Assembly (NCBI RefSeq): GCF_013522725.1
Contig: NZ_JAAMRF010000002.1
Location: 540,470-604,469 of the forward strand
Source of the DNA: Stutzerimonas azotifigens
Lineage (GTDB): Bacteria; Pseudomonadota; Gammaproteobacteria; Pseudomonadales; Pseudomonadaceae
Length of the DNA: 64,000 nt
Direction: 5' to 3'
The notes under the pieces were generated by a model. The model made no database searches. It was not told the origin of the DNA and saw only the letters and a list, made by a program, of their open reading frames with translations. The position numbers were made by a program, and so were the translations under genes. Shown here one piece after another: positions 27,903 through 37,255 of the stretch; within the stretch, counting starts at the first letter, position 1; the number at the start of each line of letters is the position of its first letter.

Positions 27903-28460
27903 TTATTCGTCCCGCCCCTCCAGCATCGTGCGCTTGAGCATGACGTAGAGTGCGCCGCTGCCACCATGGCGCGGAAGGCACGAGGTAAAGCCCAGAACCT
28001 GCGGGTGCTGACGCAGCCAAGTGTTGACGTGGCTCTTGATCAACGGCCGCTTGCCATCGAGCCGCGCGGCCTTGCCATGGGTAACGCGCACGCAGCGGAT
28101 CTCATATTTTCCGGCTTCGGCCAGGAAATCCCATAGCTGTTCTCGGGCCTTCTCGACGGTCAGTCCATGCAGGTCGAGACTGCCTTCGAACGGAATCTGC
28201 CCGGCTTTGAGCTTGCGCATCTGCGCCTCTTGTACGCCGTCACGGCACCAGTACAGCTCGTCTTCGGCGCCGACATCGATGACGAACTGGTCGGACAAGC
28301 CGTCGATGCGCTGCTCACCGGTGCGCACCGTCGCGTTGGCGCGGCGGGTGGCGATCTGCTCGCGGTTGTCGCGTGGCTTTCCGGTCTCGGCGCGCTCGTG
28401 GCGGATCGGTTTCACGCCGCGTACGGCTGACTGGAAAAGGGAAAAGTCGTCGTCTTGCAT
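27903..28460 (-). CDS. Smr-domain (MutS2 C-terminal-like) nuclease
   Basis: A 185-residue protein with a charged N-terminal half and a C-terminal Smr domain (about 92-180): the LDLHGLTVEKAREQL start, the VTHGKA turn and the PRHGGSGALYVML end are all present. Stand-alone Smr proteins include the ribosome-rescue nuclease SmrB of enterobacteria and other DNA/RNA nicking enzymes; which applies here I cannot say. Encoded upstream of folE on the same strand. Confidence 0.88.
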   Translation of the reverse strand: MQDDDFSLFQSAVRGVKPIRHERAETGKPRDNREQIATRRANATVRTGEQRIDGLSDQFVIDVGAEDELYWCRDGVQEAQMRKLKAGQIPFEGSLDLHGLTVEKAREQLWDFLAEAGKYEIRCVRVTHGKAARLDGKRPLIKSHVNTWLRQHPQVLGFTSCLPRHGGSGALYVMLKRTMLEGRDE

Positions 28461-28529
28461 AGGGCCTCCACAGAGGCGGCCAGTTTATCAGTCGAACGCG
28501 GGAGCGGGAGGGTGGGTTGCCCCGAGCGA

Positions 28530-28853
28530 CTAGCGGCGTTTGCGCAAAAGATGCGGCGACATGCTCAGGCCGTCGGGCTGGCGCAGGCGGCGTCGGCAAC
28601 GACGGCAAATGGCGATACCCAGCCACAACAGCACGACACCGACGACCAGCATCACGATGGCACCGTCTCGCCCGGTTCCGAGGCTACCCAGCGCCTGCCC
28701 GTGGCCGAGCAGCGAGGCGGTGCCTGCCAGCGCCAGCAACACGCCTAGGGTCGCGAACAACGCGCCGAGGAGTGCCGCCAGGCGTAGACCCCAGCCGCGG
28801 CGCTCGCGTGGCGGGCGCAGGCGGCGAGCGTCGAAACCATCGGATGACTTCAT
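28530..28853 (-). CDS. Two-helix membrane protein, unknown function
   Basis: A 107-residue protein with a basic N-terminus (RRLRPPRERRG), two hydrophobic segments (about 22-47 and 62-83) joined by a Gly-rich turn, then a strongly basic cytoplasmic tail with CRRCRRRLRQ. I recognise no family. Codon use is like that of neighbours, and the reading frame is unbroken. Confidence 0.6.
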   Translation of the reverse strand: MKSSDGFDARRLRPPRERRGWGLRLAALLGALFATLGVLLALAGTASLLGHGQALGSLGTGRDGAIVMLVVGVVLLWLGIAICRRCRRRLRQPDGLSMSPHLLRKRR

Positions 28854-28951
28854 TGCGGTACCTCTTCAGGACAGGGCTGTGACCGGAACATCCCGGTCGG
28901 GTTCATTGCCCGTCAGCATCGAGTTCGGCACGCTGCAGCGGAATCGCTCGA

Positions 28952-29545
28952 TCAGAGAAGCGCCTGGGTATTGTCGACGCAGGCCGCGAAGTTGTCGGCG
29001 AGGATGGTCATTTCCATCCGATGGACATCGGCCGCACTGACCACGCCCTGGCCGTGGGGCAGGTCGCGGGTGGCGCAGGCGTCATCGACCAGCGTGCAAC
29101 GATAACCGTAGTCCTTCGAGGCGCGCACGGTGGTGCTGATGCTCGAATGGGTCATGAAACCGCAGACGATGATGTCCAGCCGCCCCAGCGCTTGAAGCCG
29201 ATCATGCAGGTCGGTGCCGGCAAAGGCGTTGGGCAGGCGCTTCTCGACGACCGCCTCGCCGGCCTGCGGCGCGGCCTCGGGCATGATCTGACCGCGCTGA
29301 GCCTGGGGATCGAACAGACCGCCGCTGATGCCCAGATGACGCACGTGCACAACCGGCGCGCCGGCTTCACGGGCGGCGGCGAGCAGGGTGGAAACTTCCT
29401 TGAGCGCGGCTTCCAGCCCCGGCAGTGCCAGCACGCCATCGCGGTACTCTTCCTGCGCATCGATGATGACCAGGGTGGCGTTTGCCAGCTTTGCCGGCGC
29501 GTAACCACGGCCACTGAGCTGAAACATGGTCTGTGGCAGGGACAT
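28952..29545 (-). CDS. Isochorismatase-fold hydrolase lacking the catalytic cysteine
   Basis: A 197-residue cysteine-hydrolase (isochorismatase superfamily) fold protein. The catalytic Asp is D29 (VIIDAQEEYRDG) and the Lys is K102 (VVEKRLPNAF). The third member is not a cysteine: the nucleophile loop reads GFMTHSSISTTVRA, with S135 where TxxC places the Cys. EntB-type isochorismatases also work without a Cys nucleophile, so it may hydrolyse a vinyl ether or other non-amide substrate, or be inactive. Flanked by unrelated genes. Confidence 0.85.
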   Translation of the reverse strand: MSLPQTMFQLSGRGYAPAKLANATLVIIDAQEEYRDGVLALPGLEAALKEVSTLLAAAREAGAPVVHVRHLGISGGLFDPQAQRGQIMPEAAPQAGEAVVEKRLPNAFAGTDLHDRLQALGRLDIIVCGFMTHSSISTTVRASKDYGYRCTLVDDACATRDLPHGQGVVSAADVHRMEMTILADNFAACVDNTQALL

Positions 29546-29722
29546 TGCTGACTCCTTGTGTGAAAGAGGGTGATTGTGGCGCCAGATGACGAGGATGTGA
29601 ACCGCTGCGATGCAATGAGTCCCCGTCGACGCGCTGCGCTCATGCCCTCAACCCTGGCCAGCCCAGGAGAAAAGGCCGCCTGGCTGGGCTAAACTGCCGC
29701 CCTTTGACTTGGGAGATGCTCT

Positions 29723-30643
29723 GTGACCGCTTCGCCATCGCGCCTGCGTACTCTGCGTGATTACATCCGATGGGCCGTCAGCCGCTTCCAGGCCGAGCAG
29801 TTGTTTTTCGGTCACGGCACCGACAATGCCTGGGACGACGCCAGGCAGTTGGTGCTCGGTGCGCTGCACCTGCCTTACGAAATCGCCGACAGCTACCTCG
29901 ACTGCCGCCTGGAGGACGACGAACGCGAGCACCTCGTGCAGTTGCTGCACCGTCGTATCGAAGAGCGCGTACCGACCGCCTACCTGTTGGGCCAGGCCTG
30001 GTTCTGCGGCTTGCCCTTCATCGTCGACGAGCGCGTGCTGGTGCCTCGTTCGCCGATCGGCGAGCTGATCGAGCAGCAGTTCAGGCCATGGCTGGCGCAG
30101 GAGCCGGCGCGAATCCTCGACCTCTGCACCGGCTCGGGTTGCATCGGCATTGCCTGCGCCTACGAGTTCATGGATGCCGAGGTGGTGCTGGCCGATCTGT
30201 CGTTCGATGCCCTGGAAATCGCCAACCGCAACATCGAACAGCATGGTCTCGAAGAGCGTGTCTACACGGTACAGGGCGACGGTTTCGACGGCCTGCCGGG
30301 GCAGCGCTTCGACCTGATCGTCTCCAATCCGCCCTATGTCGATGCCGAGGATTTCGCCGACATGCCGGACGAGTTCGGCCATGAGCCAGCGATGGGGCTC
30401 GCCTGTGGCGAGGATGGCCTGGATCTGGTCCGGCGGATGCTTGCCGAAGCGGCCGACCATCTGACCGACAAGGGCACGCTGATCGTCGAAGTGGGTAACA
30501 GCCAGGTCCACGTCCAGGCGCTTTATCCAGAAGTGGATTTCACCTGGCTGGAATTTTCCCGCGGCGGGCATGGGGTATTCCTGCTGGCGGCCAGCCAGTG
30601 CCGCGAGCATCAGACGCTGTTCCGCTCCCGCGTGAAGGGTTGA
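29723..30643 (+). CDS. prmB: Ribosomal protein L3 glutamine methyltransferase PrmB
   Basis: A 306-residue SAM-dependent methyltransferase. The N-terminal substrate domain (1-115) ends in a [15 protein letters not shown] and [12 protein letters not shown] segment. The methyltransferase domain has motif [17 protein letters not shown] and the glutamine-binding motif N202-P-P-Y205. The VPRSP sequence and length separate PrmB from PrmC. The start is GTG at 29723 after TTGGGAG. The gene immediately downstream is convergent, three bases away. Confidence 0.93.
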   Translation: MTASPSRLRTLRDYIRWAVSRFQAEQLFFGHGTDNAWDDARQLVLGALHLPYEIADSYLDCRLEDDEREHLVQLLHRRIEERVPTAYLLGQAWFCGLPFIVDERVLVPRSPIGELIEQQFRPWLAQEPARILDLCTGSGCIGIACAYEFMDAEVVLADLSFDALEIANRNIEQHGLEERVYTVQGDGFDGLPGQRFDLIVSNPPYVDAEDFADMPDEFGHEPAMGLACGEDGLDLVRRMLAEAADHLTDKGTLIVEVGNSQVHVQALYPEVDFTWLEFSRGGHGVFLLAASQCREHQTLFRSRVKG

Positions 30644-30646
30644 GCG

Positions 30647-31447
30647 TCAGCGCGTCGCGATCCAGATGAGCAGCCCTGCCTGGAATAGGGCGAAGGCCAC
30701 CAGGCAGACGATGGTGAAGCGCAGGGTGCCGTCTTCGCGCTGGAAACGCGTCATGCGCTCCTGCAGTTTGCGGATCGCCGCCTCCTGTTCCAGCAGGTTG
30801 CGATCGGCCTGCTCGAGCATCGCCGCACCGTCGAGCAACTCGACGATCTGCACTTTGTCCTTATTCCAGTCCCCATGCAGCGCGCTGACTCGCGGAGCGG
30901 CGTAGGTGGCCTTCAGCGTGCGGGCATCGGGGTAGTCGACATCGAAGCCTTGAGCCTTGATGAAATGGTCGCGGCGCATCCGGGCGTCTTCGCTGAGCAC
31001 GTCCTTCATGCTCAACGATCCGCCTTCGACTTGGTAGTGAGCCCAGCGTTTCTTCGCCCATGCGGCGCCCCAGGCCAGCAGGAAGCGCCCGAGGCCACGG
31101 TTCAAGGGCTCGATCTTGAGGCCCGAGTCAGGGCCGAAGCGTACTTCCTTGCTGCGGTGGTCGGCCCACACCTCCAACACATTCTGTTGTTTGTGCAACG
31201 CCTGGCCGGGCAGGTGAATGAATAGCCGTAGCAGGCTCTGTTGTGGCGTGTGCCGCTCCACTTCGCCGAACTGGACGAAGCGCAGTGGCCGCGCACCGGT
31301 GGCGCGGTCGGTGGGTAATGCCGTCAGGCGCAGCAGGCGAAAACGCTCGGCTTGCAGCTCCGCCCAGGGATGCGGCGAAGGCGGCGCTGCGGCAGCGATT
31401 TCGGCTTCGGCTTCGTGGTTTTCCGGGGTAACGGGTGTATCGGTCAT
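30647..31447 (-). CDS. Conserved protein with C-terminal membrane anchor, unknown function
   Basis: A 266-residue protein: acidic Pro/Ala-rich N-terminus (about 1-35), a mixed domain (about 35-205; FGEVERHTPQQSLLRLFIHLPGQ, WGAAWAKKRWAHYQVEGGSL), a coiled-coil-like helix (about 205-240; LEQADRNLLEQEAAIRKLQERM) and one C-terminal hydrophobic helix (about 246-264) with a short basic end, so probably a tail-anchored cytoplasmic protein. I do not recognise a family. The ATG at 31447 is preferred over the 15-codon longer frame. It is downstream of the hydrolase gene on the same strand. Confidence 0.72.
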   Translation of the reverse strand: MTDTPVTPENHEAEAEIAAAAPPSPHPWAELQAERFRLLRLTALPTDRATGARPLRFVQFGEVERHTPQQSLLRLFIHLPGQALHKQQNVLEVWADHRSKEVRFGPDSGLKIEPLNRGLGRFLLAWGAAWAKKRWAHYQVEGGSLSMKDVLSEDARMRRDHFIKAQGFDVDYPDARTLKATYAAPRVSALHGDWNKDKVQIVELLDGAAMLEQADRNLLEQEAAIRKLQERMTRFQREDGTLRFTIVCLVAFALFQAGLLIWIATR

Positions 31448-31537
31448 CGTGGGGCCTGCATCGTCTCGGCGCTTGGGCGCAGGGTTCGGCAACGCAGACC
31501 CTGTCCTCTGTGCAGCAGGGTATCGGCCGGATCGCGA

Positions 31538-32500
31538 TTAACTGGAGGGTGGCAACAGGCCGTGGGCACGCAGGAAGCGGCCGATGTGCTCGCCGACCGC
31601 TCTGGCGATCGGTAGCGAGGGGTCGTTGTAGGACGCCATCTGGAGGTTGCGTTCGGCCGGAACGATGCGTAGCACGTGGTTCATGCCGTCGATCAACGCC
31701 AGTTCGGCGTCCGGCTTGGCCCGCTGCAGGGCCTGGGCGTCGGCAACGCTGACCTGGATGTCGTGCCGGCCCTGGATGATCAATGCGGGCATTTGCAGCG
31801 CGGCGAAGGCAGCGGCGGGGTCCTGGCGAAACAGTGAGATCAGATAGGGCTGTACGCTGGGGCGGAACAGGGCCTGCAGCGGTTGAGGGATGTCCGCGTG
31901 CTGGCGTCCGGCCTTGAGCTCGTCGAGCAGATAGAAGCTGGTCGCCAGTAGCGGTGGGGGCAGTCGGCCCTGCAGTTGGTCGCGCAGCAGGATGTCCACC
32001 GGTTCGCCCGTACCGGCGATCGAAATCACCGCGTCGGCCTGCGCGACGGGTGCGGCCAGGCTGGCGATCAAAGCGCCTTCGCTGTGGCCGATCAGGATCA
32101 CCGAGGCGAAGCGGGCATCCTGCCTGAGCTGGCGGACCCAGCCGACTGCATCTTCGACATAGCCTTCGACGCTGAGGTCGCGCTCGTCCGGCGAGGCCGG
32201 CCTGCTGGCGGCGATCCCTCGCTTGTCGTATCGCACGCTGGCCACGCCTAATCGTGCCAGCGCCTGGGCCAGACGCTTGAGTGCATCGTTGTGGGCGTCG
32301 GGGTTGTTGCCGTCGCGGTCGGTTGGCCCGGAGCCGGCGATCAGCAGCGCGACGGGCACGGCGGCATCGCGCTGCGGCAGCATCAGGCTGCCGTGCAGGA
32401 CGCCGGTCGGCGTCTCCAGGCGCATGGACTGGTGGAGCAGGGTCTGTGCCTGAAGGGAAGGGGCGAGCATGGCGAGCAGGGTTATCAGTAGAAGGCGCAT
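31538..32500 (-). CDS. Secreted alpha/beta hydrolase
   Basis: A 320-residue protein with a signal peptide ([19 protein letters not shown]) and an alpha/beta-hydrolase fold. The oxyanion segment is [15 protein letters not shown], the nucleophile elbow GHSEG (Ser near 142), the acid is in IQGRHDIQV and the His in DGMNHVLR. Similar to serine aminopeptidase/acyl hydrolases; substrate unknown. ATG at 32500 gives the signal peptide at the N-terminus; the open frame goes 23 codons further without a signal. Confidence 0.85.
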   Translation of the reverse strand: MRLLLITLLAMLAPSLQAQTLLHQSMRLETPTGVLHGSLMLPQRDAAVPVALLIAGSGPTDRDGNNPDAHNDALKRLAQALARLGVASVRYDKRGIAASRPASPDERDLSVEGYVEDAVGWVRQLRQDARFASVILIGHSEGALIASLAAPVAQADAVISIAGTGEPVDILLRDQLQGRLPPPLLATSFYLLDELKAGRQHADIPQPLQALFRPSVQPYLISLFRQDPAAAFAALQMPALIIQGRHDIQVSVADAQALQRAKPDAELALIDGMNHVLRIVPAERNLQMASYNDPSLPIARAVGEHIGRFLRAHGLLPPSS

Positions 32501-32604
32501 GGCGGATTCGTTTCGACGACGCGGCTTGGACGCAGCAGGTGACGCAAGGTTCGGCGCGAGTGTAGGCACATCGCCGGCAACAGCGAAACACTGGTCGGCT
32601 CAGG

Positions 32605-32610
32605 TATACT
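32605..32610 (+). promoter_or_regulatory. Candidate -10 element of aroC
   Basis: TATACT preceded by CAGG, 39 bases before the aroC ATG, matches the -10 consensus at five of six positions. No convincing -35 is present. Confidence 0.35.
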
Positions 32611-32648
32611 GCCGGCCCTTTCTCGAGGTCGTTCGCGGAGCGTCGTGC

Positions 32649-33740
32649 ATGTCCGGCAATACTTTCGGCAAACTGTTCACCGTCACCACCGCTGGTGAAA
32701 GCCATGGTCCGGCACTGGTGGCCATCGTCGATGGATGCCCGCCTGGCCTCGAGCTGAGCAGCGCCGACCTGCAGCGCGACCTCGACCGGCGCAAGCCGGG
32801 CACCAGCCGTCATACCACCCAGCGCCAGGAGGCCGACGAGGTCGAGATCCTTTCCGGGGTGTTCGAGGGCCGCACGACCGGCACGCCGATCGGCCTGCTG
32901 ATTCGCAACACCGACCAGAAGTCCAAGGACTACTCGGCGATCAAGCACGTCTTCCGTCCGGCTCACGCCGATTACACCTATCACCACAAGTATGGCGTGC
33001 GCGACTACCGCGGCGGCGGCCGTAGTTCGGCACGCGAAACCGCCATGCGTGTGGCCGCCGGGGCCATCGCCAAGAAGTATCTGGCGAAGCTGGGCATCCA
33101 GGTGCGTGGCTACATGAGCCAGCTCGGGCCGATCGAGATCGCCTTCAAGGGCTGGGACAGCGTGGAGCAGAACGCCTTCTTCAGTCCCGACCCGGAAAAA
33201 GTTGCGGAGCTTGAGGCCTACATGGATCAGCTGCGCCGTGACCAGGACTCGGTGGGCGCGAAGATCACAGTGATCGCCGAAGGCGTGCCGCCGGGCCTTG
33301 GCGAGCCGATTTTCGATCGCCTCGATGCGGACCTCGCCCATGCGCTGATGAGCATCAACGCGGTGAAGGGCGTCGAGATCGGCGTCGGCTTCGCCTCGGT
33401 CGCGCAGCGTGGCACCGAGCATCGCGACGAGCTGACGCCCGAAGGCTTTCTCTCCAACAATGCCGGCGGCATCCTCGGCGGTATCTCCAGCGGCCAGCCG
33501 ATCGTTGCGCACCTGGCGCTCAAGCCCACCTCCAGCATCACCACCCCGGGCCGCTCGATCAGCATCGACGGCAGCGCGTCGGACGTCATCACCAAGGGAC
33601 GTCACGATCCCTGCGTCGGCATCCGCGCCACGCCGATCGCCGAGGCGATGATGGCCATCGTCCTGCTCGACCACCTGCTGCGTAACCGTGGACAGAACGC
33701 CGATGTGCAGGTCGACACGCCGGTATTGCCACAGCTTTGA
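32649..33740 (+). CDS. aroC: Chorismate synthase AroC
   Basis: A 363-residue FMN-dependent enzyme converting EPSP to chorismate, the last common step of aromatic synthesis. Signatures: [19 protein letters not shown] (residues about 16-34), [19 protein letters not shown] (about 47-66), [18 protein letters not shown] (about 123-140) and [15 protein letters not shown] near the C-terminus. The length is standard. Followed 49 bases later by an MFS permease gene. Confidence 0.97.
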   Translation: MSGNTFGKLFTVTTAGESHGPALVAIVDGCPPGLELSSADLQRDLDRRKPGTSRHTTQRQEADEVEILSGVFEGRTTGTPIGLLIRNTDQKSKDYSAIKHVFRPAHADYTYHHKYGVRDYRGGGRSSARETAMRVAAGAIAKKYLAKLGIQVRGYMSQLGPIEIAFKGWDSVEQNAFFSPDPEKVAELEAYMDQLRRDQDSVGAKITVIAEGVPPGLGEPIFDRLDADLAHALMSINAVKGVEIGVGFASVAQRGTEHRDELTPEGFLSNNAGGILGGISSGQPIVAHLALKPTSSITTPGRSISIDGSASDVITKGRHDPCVGIRATPIAEAMMAIVLLDHLLRNRGQNADVQVDTPVLPQL

Positions 33741-33789
33741 GATATCGACCCGTGGCGACGACTGCGCGCGCTCCTGTGCGTGATCCGAC

Positions 33790-34941
33790 ATGAGTAACGC
33801 ATTGCCTTACTGGCGCCTGTCTGGCTTCTACCTGTTCTATTTCGCCCTGCTGGGCGCGACGGCGCCATTCCTCGGGCTTTATTTCGATCACCTGGGGTTC
33901 GCCCCCGAGCGGATCGGCGAGCTTGTCGCCATCCCCATGCTGATGCGCTGCCTTGCGCCGAACCTGTGGGGCTGGCTGGGCGACCGTACCGGCCAGCGCC
34001 TGGTGATCGTGCGCATCGGCGCGATCTGTACGCTGGTTTCCTTCGCGCTGATCTTTTACAGCAAGAGCTACGCATGGCTGGCGCTGGTGATGGCCCTGCA
34101 TGCGTTCTTCTGGCATGCCGTGCTGCCGCAGTTCGAAGTCATCACGTTGGCGCACCTGCGCGATCAGGCGTCGCGCTACAGCCAGATCCGTTTGTGGGGC
34201 AGCATCGGCTTCATCCTGGCTGTGGTCGGGTTGGGCGTCCTGTTCGACCGTTTCGGCCTGGGCATCTACCCGCTGGCGATCGTCGTGATCATGGCCGGCA
34301 TCGTCGTCAGCAGTGTCTGGGTGCCCAACGCCCAGCCGCAGCAGCGTGACGAGCGGCCCGGTGAGGGTGGCTTTCTGCGTCAGCTGTTTCGCAAGCCAGT
34401 ACTGGCGTTCTACCTGGCCGTCGGTCTGATGCAGTTGTCCCATGGCCCGTACTACACCTTTTTCAGCATCCATCTTGAAAGCCTCGGTTACCCGCGTACC
34501 ACCATCGGCCTGTTGTGGAGCCTCGGGGTGGTCGCCGAGGTGCTGCTATTCCTGGTGATGATGCCGATACTGGCGCGCTTCAGTCTGCGCCAGGTGCTGA
34601 TGGCGAGCTTTCTGCTCGCGGCGTTGCGCTGGTTGCTGCTCGGCGCCCTGGCCGAGAATCTGACGGTGTTGCTGATCGCACAGCTGATGCATGCCGCCAC
34701 GTTCGGCAGTTTCCATGCGGCGGCCATCCATTTCGTCCAGCACAGCTTCGGGCATCGACAGCAGGGTCAGGGCCAGGCGCTGTACGCCTCGCTGGCCGGC
34801 ATCGGTGGCGCGCTCGGCGCGTTGTACTCGGGTTACAGCTGGACTAGTCTCGGCCCGGTCTGGACCTTTGCCATCGCCAGCCTGGCGGCGCTGGCCGCAG
34901 CCGTTATCATTGCCATCCCGTTGCAAGAGGACCGGGCATGA
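33790..34941 (+). CDS. MFS transporter (phenylpropionate permease-like group)
   Basis: A 383-residue integral membrane protein with about twelve hydrophobic helices, of the HcaT/MFS_1-like group (start YWRLSGFYLFYFALLGATAPFLGLY; central loop about 180-195 rich in Gln/Arg). The substrate is not clear. It sits between aroC and mtnB and overlaps mtnB by 4 bases (ATGA), so a link to methionine salvage, such as uptake of a methylthio sugar, is an inference from context. Confidence 0.85.
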   Translation: MSNALPYWRLSGFYLFYFALLGATAPFLGLYFDHLGFAPERIGELVAIPMLMRCLAPNLWGWLGDRTGQRLVIVRIGAICTLVSFALIFYSKSYAWLALVMALHAFFWHAVLPQFEVITLAHLRDQASRYSQIRLWGSIGFILAVVGLGVLFDRFGLGIYPLAIVVIMAGIVVSSVWVPNAQPQQRDERPGEGGFLRQLFRKPVLAFYLAVGLMQLSHGPYYTFFSIHLESLGYPRTTIGLLWSLGVVAEVLLFLVMMPILARFSLRQVLMASFLLAALRWLLLGALAENLTVLLIAQLMHAATFGSFHAAAIHFVQHSFGHRQQGQGQALYASLAGIGGALGALYSGYSWTSLGPVWTFAIASLAALAAAVIIAIPLQEDRA

Positions 34942-35558
34942 CTGCCACACGTGAATCCCTTTCCCGCGCCATCATCGAGGCGGGGCGCTTTCTCTACAGC
35001 CGCGGCTGGTCGCCCGCCACCAGCAGTAACTACTCGGCGCGCCTGAGCGGCACCGAGGCGCTGCTGACGGTGTCGGGCAAGCACAAGGGCGAACTCGGCA
35101 TTGACGATTTGCTCGCGGTTGACATGCAGGGCCAGAGCCTCGAGCCTGGCAAGAAACCTTCGGCCGAAACCCTGCTGCACACCCAGCTGTACGCTTGGAA
35201 GCCGGATATCGGCGCGGTGCTGCATACCCATTCGGTGAATGCGACGGTCCTGTCGAGGATCAGCCTCAGCGACTCGCTGGTATTTGCCGATTACGAACTG
35301 CAGAAGGCCTTTTCTGGCGTCTCGACCCACGAGAGCCAGGTGCTGGTGCCGATCTTCGACAACGATCAGGACATTGCCCGCCTGGCCGGGCGCATCCAGC
35401 CCTGGCTCGAGGCGCATCCCGACTGTGTCGGCTACCTGATTCGCGGCCACGGCCTCTACACCTGGGGGGCGCAGATGAGCGACGCGCTGCGGCAGATCGA
35501 AGCCTTCGAATTTCTCTTCGAGTGCGAGCTCGCCGTGCGCGCGTTGCAGCGGAACTGA
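34938..35558 (+). CDS. mtnB: Methylthioribulose-1-phosphate dehydratase MtnB
   Basis: A 206-residue class II aldolase-fold, zinc-dependent enzyme of the methionine salvage pathway. Family landmarks: RGWSPATSSNYSARL (about 21-35), VSGKHKGELG, KPSAETLLHTQLY, the metal-binding histidines in AVLHTHSVNATVLS, and a later histidine in YLIRGHGLYTWG. It overlaps the MFS gene and precedes mtnD by 66 bases. Confidence 0.94.
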   Translation: MTATRESLSRAIIEAGRFLYSRGWSPATSSNYSARLSGTEALLTVSGKHKGELGIDDLLAVDMQGQSLEPGKKPSAETLLHTQLYAWKPDIGAVLHTHSVNATVLSRISLSDSLVFADYELQKAFSGVSTHESQVLVPIFDNDQDIARLAGRIQPWLEAHPDCVGYLIRGHGLYTWGAQMSDALRQIEAFEFLFECELAVRALQRN

Positions 35559-35624
35559 TTACATCCCTGACACATGCCGCGAGGCGCCACGCGTCCCGGC
35601 CAGAAACCCGAGCGGAAATCAACC

Positions 35625-36170
35625 ATGAGCACACTGAGCGTTTATCACCAGGCATCGCCCGAACTGCCGAACAAGGTCTTGACCCATGCCGAGGACATCG
35701 CCGCCACGCTGGCCGAAGTCGGCGTGCGCTTCGAGCGCTGGGAGGCGAGCGTTCCGGTGGCAGCCGGTGCGTCCCAGGAGGAGGTCATTGCCGCCTACCG
35801 GACGCAGATCGAGCGGCTCAAGGCCGAGCGCGGTTACGTCACGGTCGACGTGATCAGCCTCGATCGCGATCATCCGCAGAAAGCCGAACTGCGCGCCAAG
35901 TTTCTCGACGAGCACCGCCACGCCGAGGACGAGGTGCGTTTTTTCGTGGCGGGCCGTGGGCTGTTCACCCTGCACATCGATGACTATGTCTACGCGGTGC
36001 TGTGCGAGAAGAATGACCTGATCTCGGTCCCGGCCGGCACGCCGCACTGGTTCGACATGGGGGAAAACCCACATTTCGTCGCCATCCGCCTGTTCAACAA
36101 TCCGGAAGGCTGGGTTGCGAACTTCACCGGCGAAGACATCGCCAGCCGCTTCCCGCGCCTGGAAGACTGA
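35625..36170 (+). CDS. mtnD: Acireductone dioxygenase MtnD
   Basis: A 181-residue cupin that cleaves acireductone to the methionine precursor 2-keto-4-methylthiobutyrate (iron form) or to an off-pathway product with CO (nickel form). Metal ligands are H97, H99 and E103 in DEHRHAEDE, with a fourth histidine in [11 protein letters not shown] chose ATG 35625 (MSTLSVYHQ); the open frame starts 17 codons earlier without a ribosome binding site. Confidence 0.95.
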   Translation: MSTLSVYHQASPELPNKVLTHAEDIAATLAEVGVRFERWEASVPVAAGASQEEVIAAYRTQIERLKAERGYVTVDVISLDRDHPQKAELRAKFLDEHRHAEDEVRFFVAGRGLFTLHIDDYVYAVLCEKNDLISVPAGTPHWFDMGENPHFVAIRLFNNPEGWVANFTGEDIASRFPRLED

Positions 36171-36180
36171 CCTCCACGAC

Positions 36181-36202
36181 GGCGGCCGCATCTGCGGTCG
36201 CC
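36181..36202 (+). other. Intercistronic hairpin between mtnD and mtnC
   Basis: GGCGGCCGCA at 36181-36190 pairs with TGCGGTCGCC at 36193-36202 (one G-T pair), 10 bases after the mtnD stop. No T-run, so it probably affects mRNA stability, not termination. Confidence 0.4.
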
Positions 36203-36241
36203 GGCCTTCAACCCGGCTGCCGCCGCACCATCGGAAACGCC

Positions 36242-36925
36242 ATGACCATCAAAGCGATCCTTACCGACATCGAGGGCACCACCAGCGCCGTCAGCTTCGT
36301 CTTCGATGTGCTGTTTCCCTACGCGAAAAAGCATCTGCCAACCTTCGTGCGGACCTATGCCAGCCAGCCCGACGTGGCCGCGCAGCTCGACGCCGTGCGC
36401 CAGGAAAGTGGCGAGCAGGACGCCAGTACCGAGCGTCTTATCGAGATCCTGCTGGAGTGGATCGCGGCCGATCGCAAGGCGACGCCCCTCAAGGCGCTGC
36501 AGGGGATGGTCTGGGCGAAGGGCTATCGGGCCGGTCAGCTCAAGGGGCACGTGTATCCCGATGCGGTCGCTGCGCTTCGACGCTGGCACGAGGACGGCTA
36601 TCGGCTCTACGTCTATTCGTCCGGTTCGGTTCAGGCGCAGAAGCTGATCTTCGGCTGCTCCGAGGCAGGCGACCTGACACCGCTGTTCACCGATTTCTTC
36701 GATACCACCACGGGCAACAAGCGCGAGCCCGAGGCCTACGAGCGTATCGCTCGTGCGGTCGGGTTGCCGGCTGAGCAGATCCTGTTCCTTTCCGACGTGG
36801 TGCAAGAGCTCGATGCCGCCCGAGCCTCTGGCATGCGCACCTGCGGGCTGTCCCGGGACGGCGCCGAGCTGCCCGAACACCCGGTCGTCGCGTCGTTCGA
36901 CGATATCGACCTCTCGGTCTACTGA
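36242..36925 (+). CDS. mtnC: Enolase-phosphatase E1 MtnC
   Basis: A 227-residue HAD-family enzyme that enolises and dephosphorylates the diketone phosphate of methionine salvage to acireductone. The nucleophile motif is [16 protein letters not shown] (D9 in ILTDIEG), motif II is [12 protein letters not shown], motif [14 protein letters not shown], and motif [14 protein letters not shown]. It follows mtnD. The isomerase gene mtnA is not in this window. Confidence 0.95.
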   Translation: MTIKAILTDIEGTTSAVSFVFDVLFPYAKKHLPTFVRTYASQPDVAAQLDAVRQESGEQDASTERLIEILLEWIAADRKATPLKALQGMVWAKGYRAGQLKGHVYPDAVAALRRWHEDGYRLYVYSSGSVQAQKLIFGCSEAGDLTPLFTDFFDTTTGNKREPEAYERIARAVGLPAEQILFLSDVVQELDAARASGMRTCGLSRDGAELPEHPVVASFDDIDLSVY

Positions 36926-36963
36926 GCCCTCTGCGTGGACTGAACCCTGCTCCCGCCCTGGCA

Positions 36964-36976
36964 TCCTAAATTAGGA
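36964..36976. promoter_or_regulatory. 13-base palindrome before the small membrane protein genes
   Basis: TCCTAA-A-TTAGGA, a perfect six-base inverted repeat, lies 26 bases before the ATG at 37002 and could be an operator or overlap a promoter. Confidence 0.35.
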
Positions 36977-37001
36977 ACCTATCTGAAACAGGAGCGACCT
37001 C

Positions 37002-37211
37002 ATGGATGCCTTTGGCGGAATTTTCGGCCTGATCATTCTTCTTCTGGATATCTGGGCCATCGTCAGCGTGCTGCGCAGCGACAGCGAGACCGGCAAGAAG
37101 ATTCTCTGGGTGCTGCTGATCGTGATCCTGCCGGTTCTGGGTCTGATCATCTGGGGCATCATGGGCCCGCGCGGGAACCGCAACGGCGATGCCGGCCAGC
37201 TTCGACCCTGA
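37002..37211 (+). CDS. PLDc_N-type small membrane protein
   Basis: A 69-residue protein with two hydrophobic helices (about 5-24 and 33-54) separated by the conserved turn VLRSDSETGKKILWVLLIVILPVLG, the pattern of the PLDc_N (phospholipase D nuclease N-terminal) family of two-helix envelope proteins. An AGGAG ribosome binding site precedes the ATG. It is paired with a paralogue 44 bases downstream. Function unknown; such proteins are often stress induced. Confidence 0.82.
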   Translation: MDAFGGIFGLIILLLDIWAIVSVLRSDSETGKKILWVLLIVILPVLGLIIWGIMGPRGNRNGDAGQLRP

Positions 37212-37218
37212 CACCTGT

Positions 37219-37237
37219 TGCCCCGCTTTGCGGGGCA
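37219..37237 (+). terminator. Hairpin after the first small membrane protein gene
   Basis: TGCCCCGC, TTT loop, GCGGGGCA: eight pairs, eight bases after the stop. The following ACTCTG is not a T-run, so read-through into the second gene is likely. Confidence 0.5.
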
Positions 37238-37255
37238 CTCTGACGCGGGTGCGCG

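Noticed and set aside
29640..29722. Terminator hairpin upstream of prmB
   Set aside because: AGCCCAG and CTGGGCT can pair, but the loop is long, there is no T-run, and no gene on the plus strand ends nearby.
31128..33791. 887-codon open frame antisense to aroC and across neighbours
   Set aside because: It runs through aroC antisense and out of frame across two well-supported genes; the protein is low in complexity and without motifs.
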